From contig DRTT01000019.1 in NCBI GenBank assembly GCA_011372105.1, forward strand, positions 1 through 6,226: DNA of 6,226 bases, written 5' to 3'. Every line of letters begins with the position of its first letter. Within the stretch, counting starts at the first letter, position 1. This stretch comes from Candidatus Aerophobota bacterium (GTDB lineage Bacteria; Aerophobota; Aerophobia; Aerophobales; B3-G15). A model generated the notes under the pieces. The model was not told the DNA's origin. It saw only the letters and a program-made list of their open reading frames with translations, and made no database searches. The position numbers were made by a program, and so were the translations under genes. Positions 5,478 through 6,226 of the stretch are shown here, one piece after another.

Positions 5478-6226
5478 CTATAAAATCGACTCCAAAAATT
5501 CCTGAGCCTCTTCCAGGTTAAATTTTCTGGGATTGTTTGTCATGTCAGGACGATCTATACAATCCTGCGCTATTTTCGGTATATCCTCCCTTTTAACTCC
5601 TATATCTTTTAATCTGAGAGGAAAATTTACCTCTTTCATTATCCTCTCCACAGCCTCAATCACTCTCTGTGCATCATCAAATGCGTTTCCAGTAGAGGTA
5701 AGCCCAAAACATATGGTAAGTTGGGCAATTTTGGTAGATGATTCTGATAGATTACATCTCATAATATGAGGAAGAAGAACACCCACCGTTCTGCCATGAG
5801 ATGTATCCAGAATCCCTCCAATACTCATACCAAATCCATGCCCTGCCACAACACCTGCCTGAGCAATAGCCATTCCCGCCAAACTGCTTGCCAGAGCCAT
5901 ATTACTCCTTGCTTCAAGATCCTCTCCATTTCTTGTTGTCCTTACCAAAGATTTGCTTATAAGGCTTATAGCCTTCATAGAAAGTGTATCAGAAAGAGGA
6001 TTTGCAGAAGTAGAGATATAAGCCTCTATTGCATGAGCCAGAGCATCAAAACCTGTATCAGCCGTAAGCTGAGGCGACATAGATTTTGTCAGGACAGGGT
6101 CTACAATTGCTACTTTTGGGAAAGTGTAAGGACTATTTATAGCGTCTTTTCTCAAAATTTTCTTATTGGTGAAAACAGAGTAAGGCGTTGTCTCACTTCC
6201 TGTGCCAGCTGTTGTGGGAATTGCGA
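5478..6226 (-). CDS. Iron-containing alcohol dehydrogenase (N-terminus beyond window)
   Basis: The frame is open to the right edge and shows 248 C-terminal residues. Family members run about 380-390, so roughly 135-140 residues lie outside. A TTG at 6155 is in the middle of the domain and is not the start: upstream codons give the family motif TTAGTGSETT (visible residues 4-13). The metal ligands of group III alcohol dehydrogenases are present: D60 and H64 (GFDALAHAIEAY), H129 (AGHGFG) and H143 (TSHGRTVGVLLPH). The His normally found four residues after the third ligand (as H267 in E. coli FucO) is M133 here. The enzyme would interconvert an alcohol and an aldehyde or ketone with NAD(P)H, typically as a fermentative electron sink or for diol metabolism. 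The substrate is unknown. It is upstream of the Zn-dependent dehydrogenase by 42 bp, likely in one operon. Confidence 0.92.
   Translation of the reverse strand, partial: AIPTTAGTGSETTPYSVFTNKKILRKDAINSPYTFPKVAIVDPVLTKSMSPQLTADTGFDALAHAIEAYISTSANPLSDTLSMKAISLISKSLVRTTRNGEDLEARSNMALASSLAGMAIAQAGVVAGHGFGMSIGGILDTSHGRTVGVLLPHIMRCNLSESSTKIAQLTICFGLTSTGNAFDDAQRVIEAVERIMKEVNFPLRLKDIGVKREDIPKIAQDCIDRPDMTNNPRKFNLEEAQEFLESIL

Noticed and set aside
6153..6155. TTG as the start of the iron-containing dehydrogenase.
   Set aside because: The frame continues to the window edge and encodes the conserved TTAGTGSETT motif upstream, so the true start is outside.
1..6226. tRNA, rRNA, CRISPR array, riboswitch or phage genes.
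   Set aside because: No cloverleaf, regularly spaced repeats, conserved riboswitch core or phage protein signature was seen. The genes are metabolic and membrane genes.

Overview
The window is AT-rich bacterial DNA in which almost everything is coded on the minus strand. Read in transcription order (right to left) it holds an iron-type alcohol dehydrogenase cut by the right edge, a zinc-type polyol/alcohol dehydrogenase, an M24-fold peptidase-like protein, galactokinase (galK), a UDP-glucose 4-epimerase-type enzyme (galE), and a short MscS-type channel. On the plus strand at the left edge is the last part of what looks like an integrase/transposase. The protein style (Lys/Glu/Ile-rich, AGA/AGG arginine codons, tight spacing) and a GalE very like the Thermotoga type suggest an anaerobic, sugar-fermenting and perhaps thermophilic bacterium. 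The phylum cannot be fixed from this sequence.

Layout. 1-119 (+): transposase/integrase C-terminus. 120-246: convergent intergenic region with a strong hairpin (181-230). 247-795 (-): MscS-like channel without the usual C-terminal domain. 808-1770 (-): galE. 1801-2979 (-): galK with a TTG start. 3069-4175 (-): M24-family protein that has lost most metal ligands. 4176-4403: the one substantial regulatory gap, with a sigma70-like promoter facing galK/galE and two near-identical 12-bp palindrome-like boxes, one over the predicted transcription start and one about 56 bp downstream. 4404-5435 (-): Zn-dependent dehydrogenase. 5478-6226 (-): Fe-dependent dehydrogenase, 3-prime part of the gene only.

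Working together. The gap at 4176-4403 divides the strand into two likely transcription units. The upstream unit (Fe-ADH then Zn-ADH, 42 bp apart) would interconvert alcohols or polyols with aldehydes or ketones using NAD(H). The downstream unit (M24-like, galK, galE, mscS) covers the first and last steps of the Leloir pathway: galactose to galactose-1-phosphate, and UDP-galactose to UDP-glucose. The uridylyltransferase galT is not in the window, so the middle step must be coded elsewhere or replaced by a UDP-sugar pyrophosphorylase. The least explained member is the M24-like protein, which heads the galactose unit but looks unable to bind the two metal ions of a normal M24 peptidase.
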